This document shows positions 1-7,661 of a DNA stretch of 64,000 bases, piece by piece. The notes beneath the pieces were generated by a model. That model did not search any database. It saw nothing but the letters and a program-made list of their open reading frames with translations, and was not told the DNA's origin. Source of the stretch: Kribbia dieselivorans NBRC 106261 (GTDB lineage Bacteria > Actinomycetota > Actinomycetes > Actinomycetales > Dermatophilaceae); NCBI RefSeq assembly GCF_001552435.1, contig NZ_BCRE01000043.1:1-64000 (forward strand), given 5' to 3'. Within the stretch, counting starts at the first letter, position 1. The number at the start of each line of letters is the position of its first letter. The translations under genes and the position numbers were made by a program.

Positions 1-2624
1 GGGTCGTGCTGCACTCCCCCTACGGCTCGCGCGTGCACGCCCCGTGGGCCCTGTGCATCGCCGCCCGCCTCCGCGCCCGGTTCGGGGTCGAGGTGCAGGC
101 CATGCACGGGGACGACGGCATCGTGCTGCGCCTGCCGAACATCGAGGTCGACGATGTGGCCGGTTTCGACGCTGAACTCATCGAACTGGTCGTCCCGCCG
201 GCCGACGACGTCGCCGAACTGGTGACGACGGAGGTCGGGGGCTCGGCGGTGTTCGCCGCACGGTTCCGCGAGTGCGCCGCCCGAGCGCTGCTCCTGCCTC
301 GCCCCAACCCCACCCGACGCCAACCACTGTGGCAGCAGCGCCAACGCGCCTCCCAACTGTTGCAGGTCGCCGCCCAGTTCCCGGACTTCCCCATCACTTT
401 GGAGGCGGTGCGCGAGTGCCTCCAGGACGTGTTCGACGTGCCCGCGCTGGTTGACCTCATGCGGGCCGTCGAATCCCGACGGATCGGCGTGACCGCCGTC
501 GAGACCGCGCAGCCCTCGCCCTTCGCCCGGAATCTGCTGTTCGGGTACGTTGCCGAACACCTCTACGACGGTGACACCCCCTTGGCGGAGCGTCGGGCGG
601 CCGCGTTGTCGCTCGACCCTGCGCTGCTCGACGAACTCCTCGGCCGCGACCAGGGGCTCTCGCTGCGTGACCTCCTCGACCCCGAGCAGGTCGCCCGCAC
701 CGAGAACGAACTGCAACACCTGACGGAGGGCCGTGCGGCTCGCGATGCCGAGGACGTCCTGGACCTCATTCGCGTGCTCGGACCGCTGCCGGCCGCCGAG
801 GTGGCCCGCCGCTGCGTCCCCGAGGTGGCCGCGCGGGTCGAGGGGGTGCTCACCGACCTCGTGGACCGGCGGTTGGTCATCGCCGTGCATGTCGCCGAGC
901 AGGAGCAGTACGTCGTCGTCGAGGACGCCTCGCGGGTGCGGGACGGCCTCGGTGCCGCGTTGCCCGTCGGCGTCGCGCAGGTGTTCCTCGAACCCGTGGC
1001 CGACCCGATGGCCGACCTCGTCGCCCGCCACGCCCGCACGCACGGTCCGTTCACCGCGACGATGATCAGCGGGCGGTTCGGGTTGAGTGTGCCCGTCGTG
1101 CAGGGGGTGCTCGCCAGGCTCGTGGCCGCCGGGACCGTCACCTCAGGTGAGCTCATCCCCCTCGAGGCCGGCGGTGGCCGCGAGAGCGAGTACTGCGACC
1201 TGGAGGTGCTGCGGCTGCTGCGTCGGCGCAGTCTGGCGGCGTTGCGGGCCGAGGTCGAACCGGTCACCACCGCCGACTACGCCCGGTTCCTGCCGGTGTG
1301 GCAGCACGTCGGCGAGCCGGTGCGCGGGTCAGAGGGGCTGCTGGTCGTTCTCGAACAGTTCGCCGGAGTCGTCGTGCCGGCCAGTGCGTTGGAGTCGTTG
1401 ATCCTGCCCGCCCGGGTTCGCGGGTACTCCCCCGGCATGCTCGACGAGGTGCTGGCCAGCGGCGAGGTCGTCTGGCGCGGGCACGGCGCGTTGGCCGGGG
1501 ACGACGGGTGGATCTCGCTGCACCCGACCGAGACCGCACACCTGACCCTGCCGCGGCCCACGGATCTGGCCGAGCTCTCGGAGCTGGCGCGGCAGATCTG
1601 GGCGGCGGTGCCCGACGACGCGGCGGTCTTCGCCAGGTCCCTCGCCGAGACGGTCATCGACCCCGATGCGACTGCGGCCTCCGCACCGTCCGAGGCCCAG
1701 GTCGCCGAAGCCATCTGGGAGCTGGTGTGGGCCGGGCACCTGACCGCCGACACGCTGGGCCCGCTGCGCACCCGGCTCGCGGGCAGCCACACGACCCACC
1801 GCCGCCCGACCGGACCGCGCTCCGCTCGTCTCGGCCGTTTGGGCCGGGTGCCGTTGGGCGGGCCGGGCTCGGTCGCGGCCGCCGCTCGCGCGGCCCGGGT
1901 GGCCTCGCAGGGGTTGCGTGAGGTCTCGGGGCGCTGGTCCCGCCTGCCAGAGGTTGAGACGGACCCGACCGTGCGGGCCTGGGCGGCCGCCGAGGTGTTG
2001 CTCGACCGGTACGGCGTGCTGACGCGCGGCCCGGTGACTATGGAGGAGGTGCCGGGCGGGTTCGCCGCGATCCACAAGGTGCTCACCGCGGCCGAGGAGG
2101 CCGGGCGGGTCCGGCGCGGGTATTTCATCGAGTCGCTCGGCGGATCGCAGTTCGGCTCGACCGGCTCGATCGACCGCCTGCGGTCCCTGTCTCGCCTCCC
2201 GGCTCCAGAGGCGGACCGCGACCCGTGGCAGGTCGGTCCCGCCGAAGTTCCCACGGCCACGGTGCTCGCCGCCTGCGACCCGGCCAACCCGTACGGCGCC
2301 GGCCTGGAGTGGCCCGACGTCGCCGAGTCCGTCGGGCACCGTCCGGGGCGCAAGGCCGGAGCCCTCGTCGCGCTCGTCGACGGTTCACTCGTGCTGTTCC
2401 TCGAGCGCGGCGGTCGCACCGCGCTGACCTTCACCAGCGATCGCGCGCACCTGACCGCGGCCGCCACCGCGCTCACCGAACTGGTCTCGGCCGGGCGGCT
2501 GAGCGGGCTGACGATCGAGCGCATCGACGGGCAGGGCGTGCTGGGCGCCGAATCCGCGCTCGGTGGGGTGCTCCAGGAGGCGGGGTTCCACCTGACTCCG
2601 CGCGGGCTGCGACTGCGGGGGTGA
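1..2624 (+). CDS. lhr: ATP-dependent helicase Lhr, C-terminal part (5' end outside window)
   Basis: The reading frame is open from the first base, so the gene starts upstream; the visible part is about 873 residues. It opens with the VLHSPYGSRVHAPWAL segment typical of the Lhr core beyond the RecA motor domains, so the ATPase motifs lie outside the window. The rest matches the long Lhr C-terminal region of winged-helix-like and beta-rich modules. Lhr is a 3'-5' translocase that unwinds RNA:DNA hybrids and acts in DNA repair. The stop lies only 3 bases before a nei-type glycosylase gene, the same pairing as lhr-nei in mycobacteria (known context), which supports joint transcription and a repair role. 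The family is clear; the subtype cannot be checked without the N-terminus. Confidence 0.9.
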   Translation, partial: VVLHSPYGSRVHAPWALCIAARLRARFGVEVQAMHGDDGIVLRLPNIEVDDVAGFDAELIELVVPPADDVAELVTTEVGGSAVFAARFRECAARALLLPRPNPTRRQPLWQQRQRASQLLQVAAQFPDFPITLEAVRECLQDVFDVPALVDLMRAVESRRIGVTAVETAQPSPFARNLLFGYVAEHLYDGDTPLAERRAAALSLDPALLDELLGRDQGLSLRDLLDPEQVARTENELQHLTEGRAARDAEDVLDLIRVLGPLPAAEVARRCVPEVAARVEGVLTDLVDRRLVIAVHVAEQEQYVVVEDASRVRDGLGAALPVGVAQVFLEPVADPMADLVARHARTHGPFTATMISGRFGLSVPVVQGVLARLVAAGTVTSGELIPLEAGGGRESEYCDLEVLRLLRRRSLAALRAEVEPVTTADYARFLPVWQHVGEPVRGSEGLLVVLEQFAGVVVPASALESLILPARVRGYSPGMLDEVLASGEVVWRGHGALAGDDGWISLHPTETAHLTLPRPTDLAELSELARQIWAAVPDDAAVFARSLAETVIDPDATAASAPSEAQVAEAIWELVWAGHLTADTLGPLRTRLAGSHTTHRRPTGPRSARLGRLGRVPLGGPGSVAAAARAARVASQGLREVSGRWSRLPEVETDPTVRAWAAAEVLLDRYGVLTRGPVTMEEVPGGFAAIHKVLTAAEEAGRVRRGYFIESLGGSQFGSTGSIDRLRSLSRLPAPEADRDPWQVGPAEVPTATVLAACDPANPYGAGLEWPDVAESVGHRPGRKAGALVALVDGSLVLFLERGGRTALTFTSDRAHLTAAATALTELVSAGRLSGLTIERIDGQGVLGAESALGGVLQEAGFHLTPRGLRLRG

Positions 2625-2627
2625 GCG

Positions 2628-3482
2628 GTGCCTGAGGCCGACACCGTCTGGCGCGTGGCACAGCGCCTCAACACCGTGCTCGCCGGGCAGCCCCTGCGGC
2701 TGGTCGAGCTGCGCTGGCCGACGGCCGCGGACATCGACCTGACCGGCCGCTCGACGCTGGAGGTCACCCGCCGCGCCAAGCACATCCTTCACCGCATCGA
2801 GGGCGGCTGGACGCTGCGCACCCACCTGGGGCTGGACGGCATGTGGCAGGTGTGGCGGCCCACCGACATGACGCCAACGTCGTGGCACAACCCGGAGACG
2901 CGTGCCGTGCTCGGGACCGACGACTGGCTGTGTCTGGGACAGCGACTGCGGATGGTCGACGTCTGGCGCACGTCGAGCGAGGGTGAGAAGTTGGCCCACC
3001 TCGGGCCCGACATTCTCGCCCCCGACTGGAACGCCGACGTCGCCGCGTCGGCGGCGGCCGCCCTGTCCGCCCACGGCGACACCATCGGTGCCGCGATGCT
3101 CGATCAGCGGCCCATGTCCGGGGTGGGCACGTTGTGGTCCGCGGAGGTGCTGTTCGCGTATCGCACACACCCGTGGCTGGCCGCCCGCGATGTCGATCCA
3201 GAACTCGTCACGGAGATGGTCGATTGGTTGCGCGTGATGATGCTGCGCTCCGTCGAGCACCCGGTGCCATCGGTGACCGGATCGCAACGGCGCGGCGAAC
3301 GCACATACGTCCACGCCCGCTCGGGTCACCCCTGCCGCCGCTGCGGAACCATCGTGCGCGTTCAGGGCATCGGGCCGCCGACCCGGCAGCGTCCCATGTT
3401 CTACTGCCCGACCTGCCAAGGCGGTCTCGCCCCGGGCGACCGTGGGGGGCGCCTGGGACCACTCGGCAGCCGGGGTCGGTGA
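2628..3482 (+). CDS. nei2: Fpg/Nei-family DNA glycosylase (Nei2, endonuclease VIII-like)
   Basis: The 284-residue protein excises oxidised bases and nicks the abasic site. After GTG it begins MPEADTVW, giving the catalytic Pro2 and Glu3 of the family; the usual Gly4 is Ala here. A Lys in RAKHILHR fits the conserved N-terminal-domain lysine. The middle holds the helix-two-turn-helix region, and the C-terminus holds a four-cysteine zinc finger (CRRC ... CPTC) that contacts the minor groove. The GTG at 2628 is chosen because Pro-Glu must follow directly. It sits 3 bases after the lhr stop, so the two genes are probably co-transcribed. It converges on clgR with about a 10-base gap and no obvious terminator. 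Confidence 0.9.
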   Translation: MPEADTVWRVAQRLNTVLAGQPLRLVELRWPTAADIDLTGRSTLEVTRRAKHILHRIEGGWTLRTHLGLDGMWQVWRPTDMTPTSWHNPETRAVLGTDDWLCLGQRLRMVDVWRTSSEGEKLAHLGPDILAPDWNADVAASAAAALSAHGDTIGAAMLDQRPMSGVGTLWSAEVLFAYRTHPWLAARDVDPELVTEMVDWLRVMMLRSVEHPVPSVTGSQRRGERTYVHARSGHPCRRCGTIVRVQGIGPPTRQRPMFYCPTCQGGLAPGDRGGRLGPLGSRGR

Positions 3483-3492
3483 CCCGTCGGGC

Positions 3493-3783
3493 TCAGGCGG
3501 CGGAGGCGGCCTGCACGACGGGTTCACGCACCGGCAGGGTGGTGACCGTCTCGGCGGAGGCCGCGTGCTCGGTGACGACCTCGAGCAGTTCACTCAGGCG
3601 CAGGCCGAGGGCACGACACACGGAGGCGATCAGTTCGGACGAGGCCTCCTTCTCACCGCGTTCGATCTCACTGAGGTAGCCCAGCGACACCGACGCATCG
3701 GCCGACACCTCACGCAGCGTGCGGCCCAACTCACGGCGGCGGGCCCGCAGGGCGCTGCCGATCTCCTGGCGCAGCAGAACCAT
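3493..3783 (-). CDS. clgR: Helix-turn-helix regulator ClgR
   Basis: This 96-residue Xre/Cro-type regulator has a HTH at about residues 22-66 ([20 protein letters not shown]). The family and its place after rimO-pgsA-cinA identify it as ClgR, the actinobacterial activator of clpP1P2, clpC and related protease genes (known). The protein ends ...QAASAA. A C-terminal Ala-Ala is the kind of tail by which ClgR is itself degraded by Clp in Streptomyces, so a feedback loop is inferred. The clpP1, clpP2 and clpX genes lie at the other end of this window behind candidate ClgR sites. A 210-base gap from cinA, two palindromes and a GAGGAGG ribosome site before the ATG indicate an independent promoter. 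Confidence 0.88.
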   Translation of the reverse strand: MVLLRQEIGSALRARRRELGRTLREVSADASVSLGYLSEIERGEKEASSELIASVCRALGLRLSELLEVVTEHAASAETVTTLPVREPVVQAASAA

Positions 3784-3804
3784 GTCGCTCCCTCCTCAGC
3801 TCGC

Positions 3805-3836
3805 TCTGAAGTCAGAACACCACGGTATCCCGTGGT
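3805..3836 (-). promoter_or_regulatory. Two palindromes in the clgR promoter region
   Basis: TCTGA-AG-TCAGA (3805-3816) and ACCACGG-tatc-CCGTGGT (3819-3836) stand side by side 22-53 bases before the clgR start codon. Both are perfect inverted repeats and sit where a promoter must lie. Neither matches the CGC-N5-GCG core of a ClgR box, so another regulator may act here. Function is inferred from position only. Confidence 0.45.
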
Positions 3837-3993
3837 TCCGACAACCGCAGCCATCGACATGGCCGTGACGTGAACAACGCTCCGTCGCTCGTCCCTCTTC
3901 CCGGGCGTCGGCTTGGGCCGCCCCACCCGTGGGACCTACCACGCCACCTTCCGACCGACGACGTCCCGCGGGCGTCGCCCGACGACGGATCAG

Positions 3994-4464
3994 TCACCCA
4001 CGACCGTGGAGGCCGTCCTCTACGAGGTCGAGGACGGCCTCCACGGTCGCGGCGCGGATCTGCGCGCGGTCACCGTGCAGAGCCAACGGCCGCACGTCCT
4101 CCCCCAAGGCCCCCGACACCGCCACGAACACCGTCCCCACCGGCTGCCCGTCCTGCTCGCTCGGACCGGCCACCCCGGTGGTCGCCACCCCGACGTCGGC
4201 GCCGAGCACCCGCGCCGCGCCGGCCGCCATCTGCGCCGCGACCTCGGGGTCAACCGCACCGCGCTCCGCCAACAACACTCGGTCGACGCCCAACACAGTG
4301 GCCTTGATCTCCGTGGCATAGGCGACGACCCCGCCGCGCAGCACCGCCGACGCCCCCGGCACATCGGCGATCCGCGCCGCGACCAACCCCGCGGTCAGGG
4401 ATTCGCCCGTCGCGATCGTCAATCCCGCGGCGGTCAACCGCGCCACGACGTCGGCGGCGCTCAC
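3994..4464 (-). CDS. cinA: CinA C-terminal-domain protein (nicotinamide-nucleotide amidohydrolase family)
   Basis: The 156-residue protein is a stand-alone CinA C-terminal domain. The ATGESLTAGLVAARIADVPGAS segment near the N-terminus and TTGVAGPSEQDGQPVGTVFVA in the second half are diagnostic. PncC enzymes of this family deamidate NMN to NaMN in pyridine nucleotide recycling (known). The N-terminal molybdopterin-binding-like domain of full CinA is absent, as is usual in actinobacteria. The GTG at 4464 overlaps the pgsA stop by four bases (GTGA), implying translational coupling. An open frame continues upstream across pgsA but does not encode family sequence, so the longer start is rejected. 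Confidence 0.9.
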   Translation of the reverse strand: MSAADVVARLTAAGLTIATGESLTAGLVAARIADVPGASAVLRGGVVAYATEIKATVLGVDRVLLAERGAVDPEVAAQMAAGAARVLGADVGVATTGVAGPSEQDGQPVGTVFVAVSGALGEDVRPLALHGDRAQIRAATVEAVLDLVEDGLHGRG

Positions 4465-5096
4465 GAGCCGCCCCGACTGGCACGACGCTCCGCCGTGCGG
4501 GCGCTGCCGGCCACCAATTGCCGCGCCTTGATGACGTAGTCCACCCCGGTCACGACGGTGACCAGCACGGCCGCGATGAGCACGATCCACGCGATGGCGA
4601 CCCACACTCCCGACAGCGGCAGGGTCCACAGCGGCATCGTGAACAGCGTCAGGCTGACCGCCTGGAGCACGGTCTTGAGCTTGCCCCCGCGCCCGGCCGG
4701 CATGACGCCGTGTCTGATGACGACGAAGCGGAGCGCGGTGATCCCCCATTCGCGCACGAGCACGATGATCGTCAGCACCCACGGGATGTCGCCGATGATC
4801 GACAGGCCGATGAAGCCCATGCCGGTCAACGCCTTGTCGGCGATGGGATCGGCGATCTTGCCGAAGTTCGTCACGAGCCCGCGGCTGCGCGCCAGGTCAC
4901 CGTCGATCTTGTCGGTGGCCATGGCGACGACGAACACCACGAACGCCCACCACCGCAGGGTCGCGTCCTCACCACCGTGGGTCAGCAGTAGCCACCCGTA
5001 GACGGGGACGAGGATGATCCGCAGGACCGTCAGCGCGTTCGGCAGGTTCCACGGGCTCGGTTCGGGGCTCTGCGCCGGCCCGGGCGCAGCGCTCAC
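4461..5096 (-). CDS. pgsA: CDP-alcohol phosphatidyltransferase, phosphatidylglycerophosphate synthase
   Basis: A 211-residue membrane enzyme expected to make phosphatidylglycerol phosphate from CDP-diacylglycerol and glycerol-3-phosphate. The complete CDP-alcohol phosphotransferase signature is present: D62, D65-G66, A69-R70, G79, D83 and D87. Several hydrophobic helices fit an inner-membrane protein. The first 15 residues are Pro/Ser-rich and probably cytoplasmic. The GTG start overlaps the rimO stop (GTGA) and its own stop overlaps cinA, so rimO-pgsA-cinA form a coupled operon. In M. tuberculosis the equivalent pgsA3 also precedes clgR. Confidence 0.92.
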   Translation of the reverse strand: MSAAPGPAQSPEPSPWNLPNALTVLRIILVPVYGWLLLTHGGEDATLRWWAFVVFVVAMATDKIDGDLARSRGLVTNFGKIADPIADKALTGMGFIGLSIIGDIPWVLTIIVLVREWGITALRFVVIRHGVMPAGRGGKLKTVLQAVSLTLFTMPLWTLPLSGVWVAIAWIVLIAAVLVTVVTGVDYVIKARQLVAGSARTAERRASRGGS

Positions 5097-6568
5097 CGCA
5101 CCTCACCGACCAGGTCGATGCCCTCACTGTCGACGAATCGCACGTCGACGTAGTCGCCGACCTTCAGAGCGGCGGTGACGTCGGCGGCGCCCGTGACGTA
5201 CGTGACTCCGTCAACCTCGGGGCCCTGATGCGCGGCGCGCCCGACGGCCCGGCCGTCCTCGTCGAACTCCTCGATGAGCACCCGCGCGTCCTGCCCGACC
5301 CGGTCGGCGGCGCGTTGGGCGCTGAGTTCCTCGACGAGGTCGGTGAGTCGCTGCACGCGCGCGGCAATCGTCGCGTCGTCGACCTTGCCGTCGAGGGTCT
5401 CACCCTCGGTGCCGTCCTCATCGGAGTACCCGAACACGCCCACGACGTCGAGGCGCGCGCGGGTGAGAAAGTCCTCGAGCACGGCGACGTCGGCGTCGGT
5501 TTCACCGGGGAATCCGACGATGACGTTGGCGCGCAGGCCGGCCTGGGGCACGAGGGTGCGCACCCGCTGGATGAGGTCCAGGAACGATTCGGCGTCACCG
5601 AACCGACGCATGCGACGCAGCAGCGGCCCGGAGGCGTGCTGGAACGAGATGTCGAACCACGGCACGACCTTCTCGGTCGCGGCCATGGCCTCGAGCAGGC
5701 CGGGTCGGATCTCCGCGGGCTGGAGGTAGGACACCCGCACCCATTCGATCCCCTCGATCGCGGCCAACTCCGGCAGCAGGGTCTGCAGCAGGTCGAGGTC
5801 GCCGAGGTCCTTGCCGTAGGACGTCGAGTTCTCCGAGACGAGGAACAGTTCGGTCACGCCCTGCTGGGCGAGCCAGCGCGCCTCGGCGACGATGTCGGTC
5901 GGGCGGCGGGAGATGAACGAGCCGCGGAACATCGGGATGGCGCAGAACGCGCAGCGCCGGTCGCACCCGGAGGCGATCTTCAGCGGCGCCCACGGGCGAC
6001 CATCGAGCCGGGCCCGCGTCACGCGCGTCGCCACGACGCTCCCGGTCTCGGTCGGATCGCCGTTGACGACCGGAGCGCCGTGACTGGCCGGATCGCCGTG
6101 GCCGGGCACCACGACGGATCCGGCCCCCGCTTGGCGCTCGATCGGCGACAACGGCAGGCGGGTGCGCCGGTCACCGGGGGCGTGAACCTCGGGCTTGCCG
6201 CCGTCGAGCACGGTGCGCAGGTGGGTGGACATGTCGGCGTACGAGTCGAAACCCAGGACCGCATCGGCCTCGGGCAGTTCGGCGGCCAGTTCGGAGCCGT
6301 AGCGCTCGGCCAGGCAGCCCACCGCGACGACAGCTTGGGTGCGGCCGTTCTCCTTGAGGTCGGCGGCCTCGAGGACGGTGTCGATGGAGTCCTTCTTCGC
6401 CTGGGCGATGAACCCGCACGTGTTGATGACGGCGACGTCGGCCTGCGCCGCGTCGTCGACGAGCAGCCATCCCTCGGCGGAGAGTCGGCCCGCCAACTCC
6501 TCGGAGTCGACCTCGTTGCGGGTACAGCCGAGGGTGACGAGGGCGACGCTACGGGGGGTGTCAGGCAT
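5093..6568 (-). CDS. rimO: Ribosomal protein S12 methylthiotransferase RimO
   Basis: A radical SAM enzyme of 491 residues that methylthiolates an Asp of ribosomal protein S12. The N-terminal MTTase domain carries the second-cluster cysteines C15, C51 and C85. The radical-SAM motif is GCDRRCAFC, with C202, C206 and C209. A TRAM domain occupies the C-terminus. An insertion of roughly 50 residues (about 130-185), rich in Gly, Pro and His, lies between the MTTase and radical-SAM domains and looks like a flexible linker. A TAGGCT -10-like hexamer at 6575-6580 ends six bases before the ATG, suggesting a leaderless transcript. It is the first gene of the rimO-pgsA-cinA group. Confidence 0.93.
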   Translation of the reverse strand: MPDTPRSVALVTLGCTRNEVDSEELAGRLSAEGWLLVDDAAQADVAVINTCGFIAQAKKDSIDTVLEAADLKENGRTQAVVAVGCLAERYGSELAAELPEADAVLGFDSYADMSTHLRTVLDGGKPEVHAPGDRRTRLPLSPIERQAGAGSVVVPGHGDPASHGAPVVNGDPTETGSVVATRVTRARLDGRPWAPLKIASGCDRRCAFCAIPMFRGSFISRRPTDIVAEARWLAQQGVTELFLVSENSTSYGKDLGDLDLLQTLLPELAAIEGIEWVRVSYLQPAEIRPGLLEAMAATEKVVPWFDISFQHASGPLLRRMRRFGDAESFLDLIQRVRTLVPQAGLRANVIVGFPGETDADVAVLEDFLTRARLDVVGVFGYSDEDGTEGETLDGKVDDATIAARVQRLTDLVEELSAQRAADRVGQDARVLIEEFDEDGRAVGRAAHQGPEVDGVTYVTGAADVTAALKVGDYVDVRFVDSEGIDLVGEVR

Positions 6569-6623
6569 GGGGTCAGCCTAGTGTGCCCGCGCCGGCCCCC
6601 CGGGATGCTCGTAGGCTGGGCCG

Positions 6624-7631
6624 GTGACTGCCGCCGCGCCGTGGGTGCTCCCCCAACTGCTCATCGTCATCGTGCTCGTCGTCAGCGGCGTCGCGAAACT
6701 GCGTGAATCCGTCTCGACGGCCAGTGCGTTCGCCCAACTCCAGCTGCCAGGGTTCCTCCGGACGCTCCGCGCTCCGCGCCTGCTGCCGTGGGGTGAACTG
6801 GCCCTCGCCGCGCTCCTGCTCGTCGTGCCGCGGCCGTGGGCGTGGCTGCCGGCCGCGGCGGGGCTCGTGCTCATGCTCACCTATCTGGGAATCATCGTGC
6901 GCGCGCTGCGTTTCCCGTACCCGGTCACGTGCAACTGCTTCGGCCGGCTCGGGTTGGGGCTGGTCGAGGCGAAGACCGCGTGGCGCAACGCGCTGCTCAG
7001 CGCCATCGCGGCCGTGTCGGTGTACACCGCGTGGCGGCAGGGCTCGGTCGTGCAGCAGCTCATCGCGGCCCCCGCCGCGGTCTGGTGGTGGCTCCTCGGA
7101 ATCGCCGTCACGGTACTCCTGACGTGGTTCGTCGTCGGTGGCTCGGGCACGCGCATCGTGCACGTGCCGGCGGCCCCGGCCGCCGACGGCGCGCTCGACG
7201 ACGCCGATTACCTGCGCACGCCCACGCCGCTGACCACCGTTGTCGACGCCCAGGGCATCCCGCAGTCCATTCGCACGTTGGCGCGGCGCGAGGCGCACCT
7301 GTTGATCTTCCTCAGCCCCACGTGCGGGGCGTGCGAGGTTGTCGCCGAGGCCATGCCGCGATGGGCCGAGCGGCTCGGGCCGGTGCGCCTGCGGGCCGTG
7401 TTCTACGTGCCGCTCGACACCCTGCCCGACGAACCGATGTGGAATGCCCTCACGGCCGATGCCCTCCACGACAAGGACGGAGCCCTCTCCGATGCGTTCG
7501 GTGGCCTGGCCACCCCCAGTGCCGTGCTGCTCGGCACCGATGACCTGCTGGCCGGTGGGCCGATCACGGGCAATGGTGATGTCGTGGAGTTCGTCGAGGA
7601 CGTCATCGGTCAGATCCACGAGGCCGAATAG
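6624..7631 (+). CDS. MauE/DoxX-like membrane protein with a thioredoxin-like C-terminal domain
   Basis: A 335-residue protein. Residues 1 to about 175 hold four or five hydrophobic helices of the MauE/DoxX type (VVSGVAKLRES near the start, then a PVTCNCFGRLG loop with paired cysteines). After a linker, residues about 205-330 form a thioredoxin-like fold with the redox motif SPTCGACE. MauE-type proteins pass electrons across the membrane for disulphide chemistry on exported proteins (known); here the partner domain is fused. The substrate cannot be told. A TAGGCT -10-like element at 6612-6617 lies six bases before the GTG, pointing to leaderless transcription divergent from rimO. Confidence 0.72.
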   Translation: MTAAAPWVLPQLLIVIVLVVSGVAKLRESVSTASAFAQLQLPGFLRTLRAPRLLPWGELALAALLLVVPRPWAWLPAAAGLVLMLTYLGIIVRALRFPYPVTCNCFGRLGLGLVEAKTAWRNALLSAIAAVSVYTAWRQGSVVQQLIAAPAAVWWWLLGIAVTVLLTWFVVGGSGTRIVHVPAAPAADGALDDADYLRTPTPLTTVVDAQGIPQSIRTLARREAHLLIFLSPTCGACEVVAEAMPRWAERLGPVRLRAVFYVPLDTLPDEPMWNALTADALHDKDGALSDAFGGLATPSAVLLGTDDLLAGGPITGNGDVVEFVEDVIGQIHEAE

Positions 7632-7661
7632 CCGCTGCGCGGACGATGCCCGACGAGTCGG

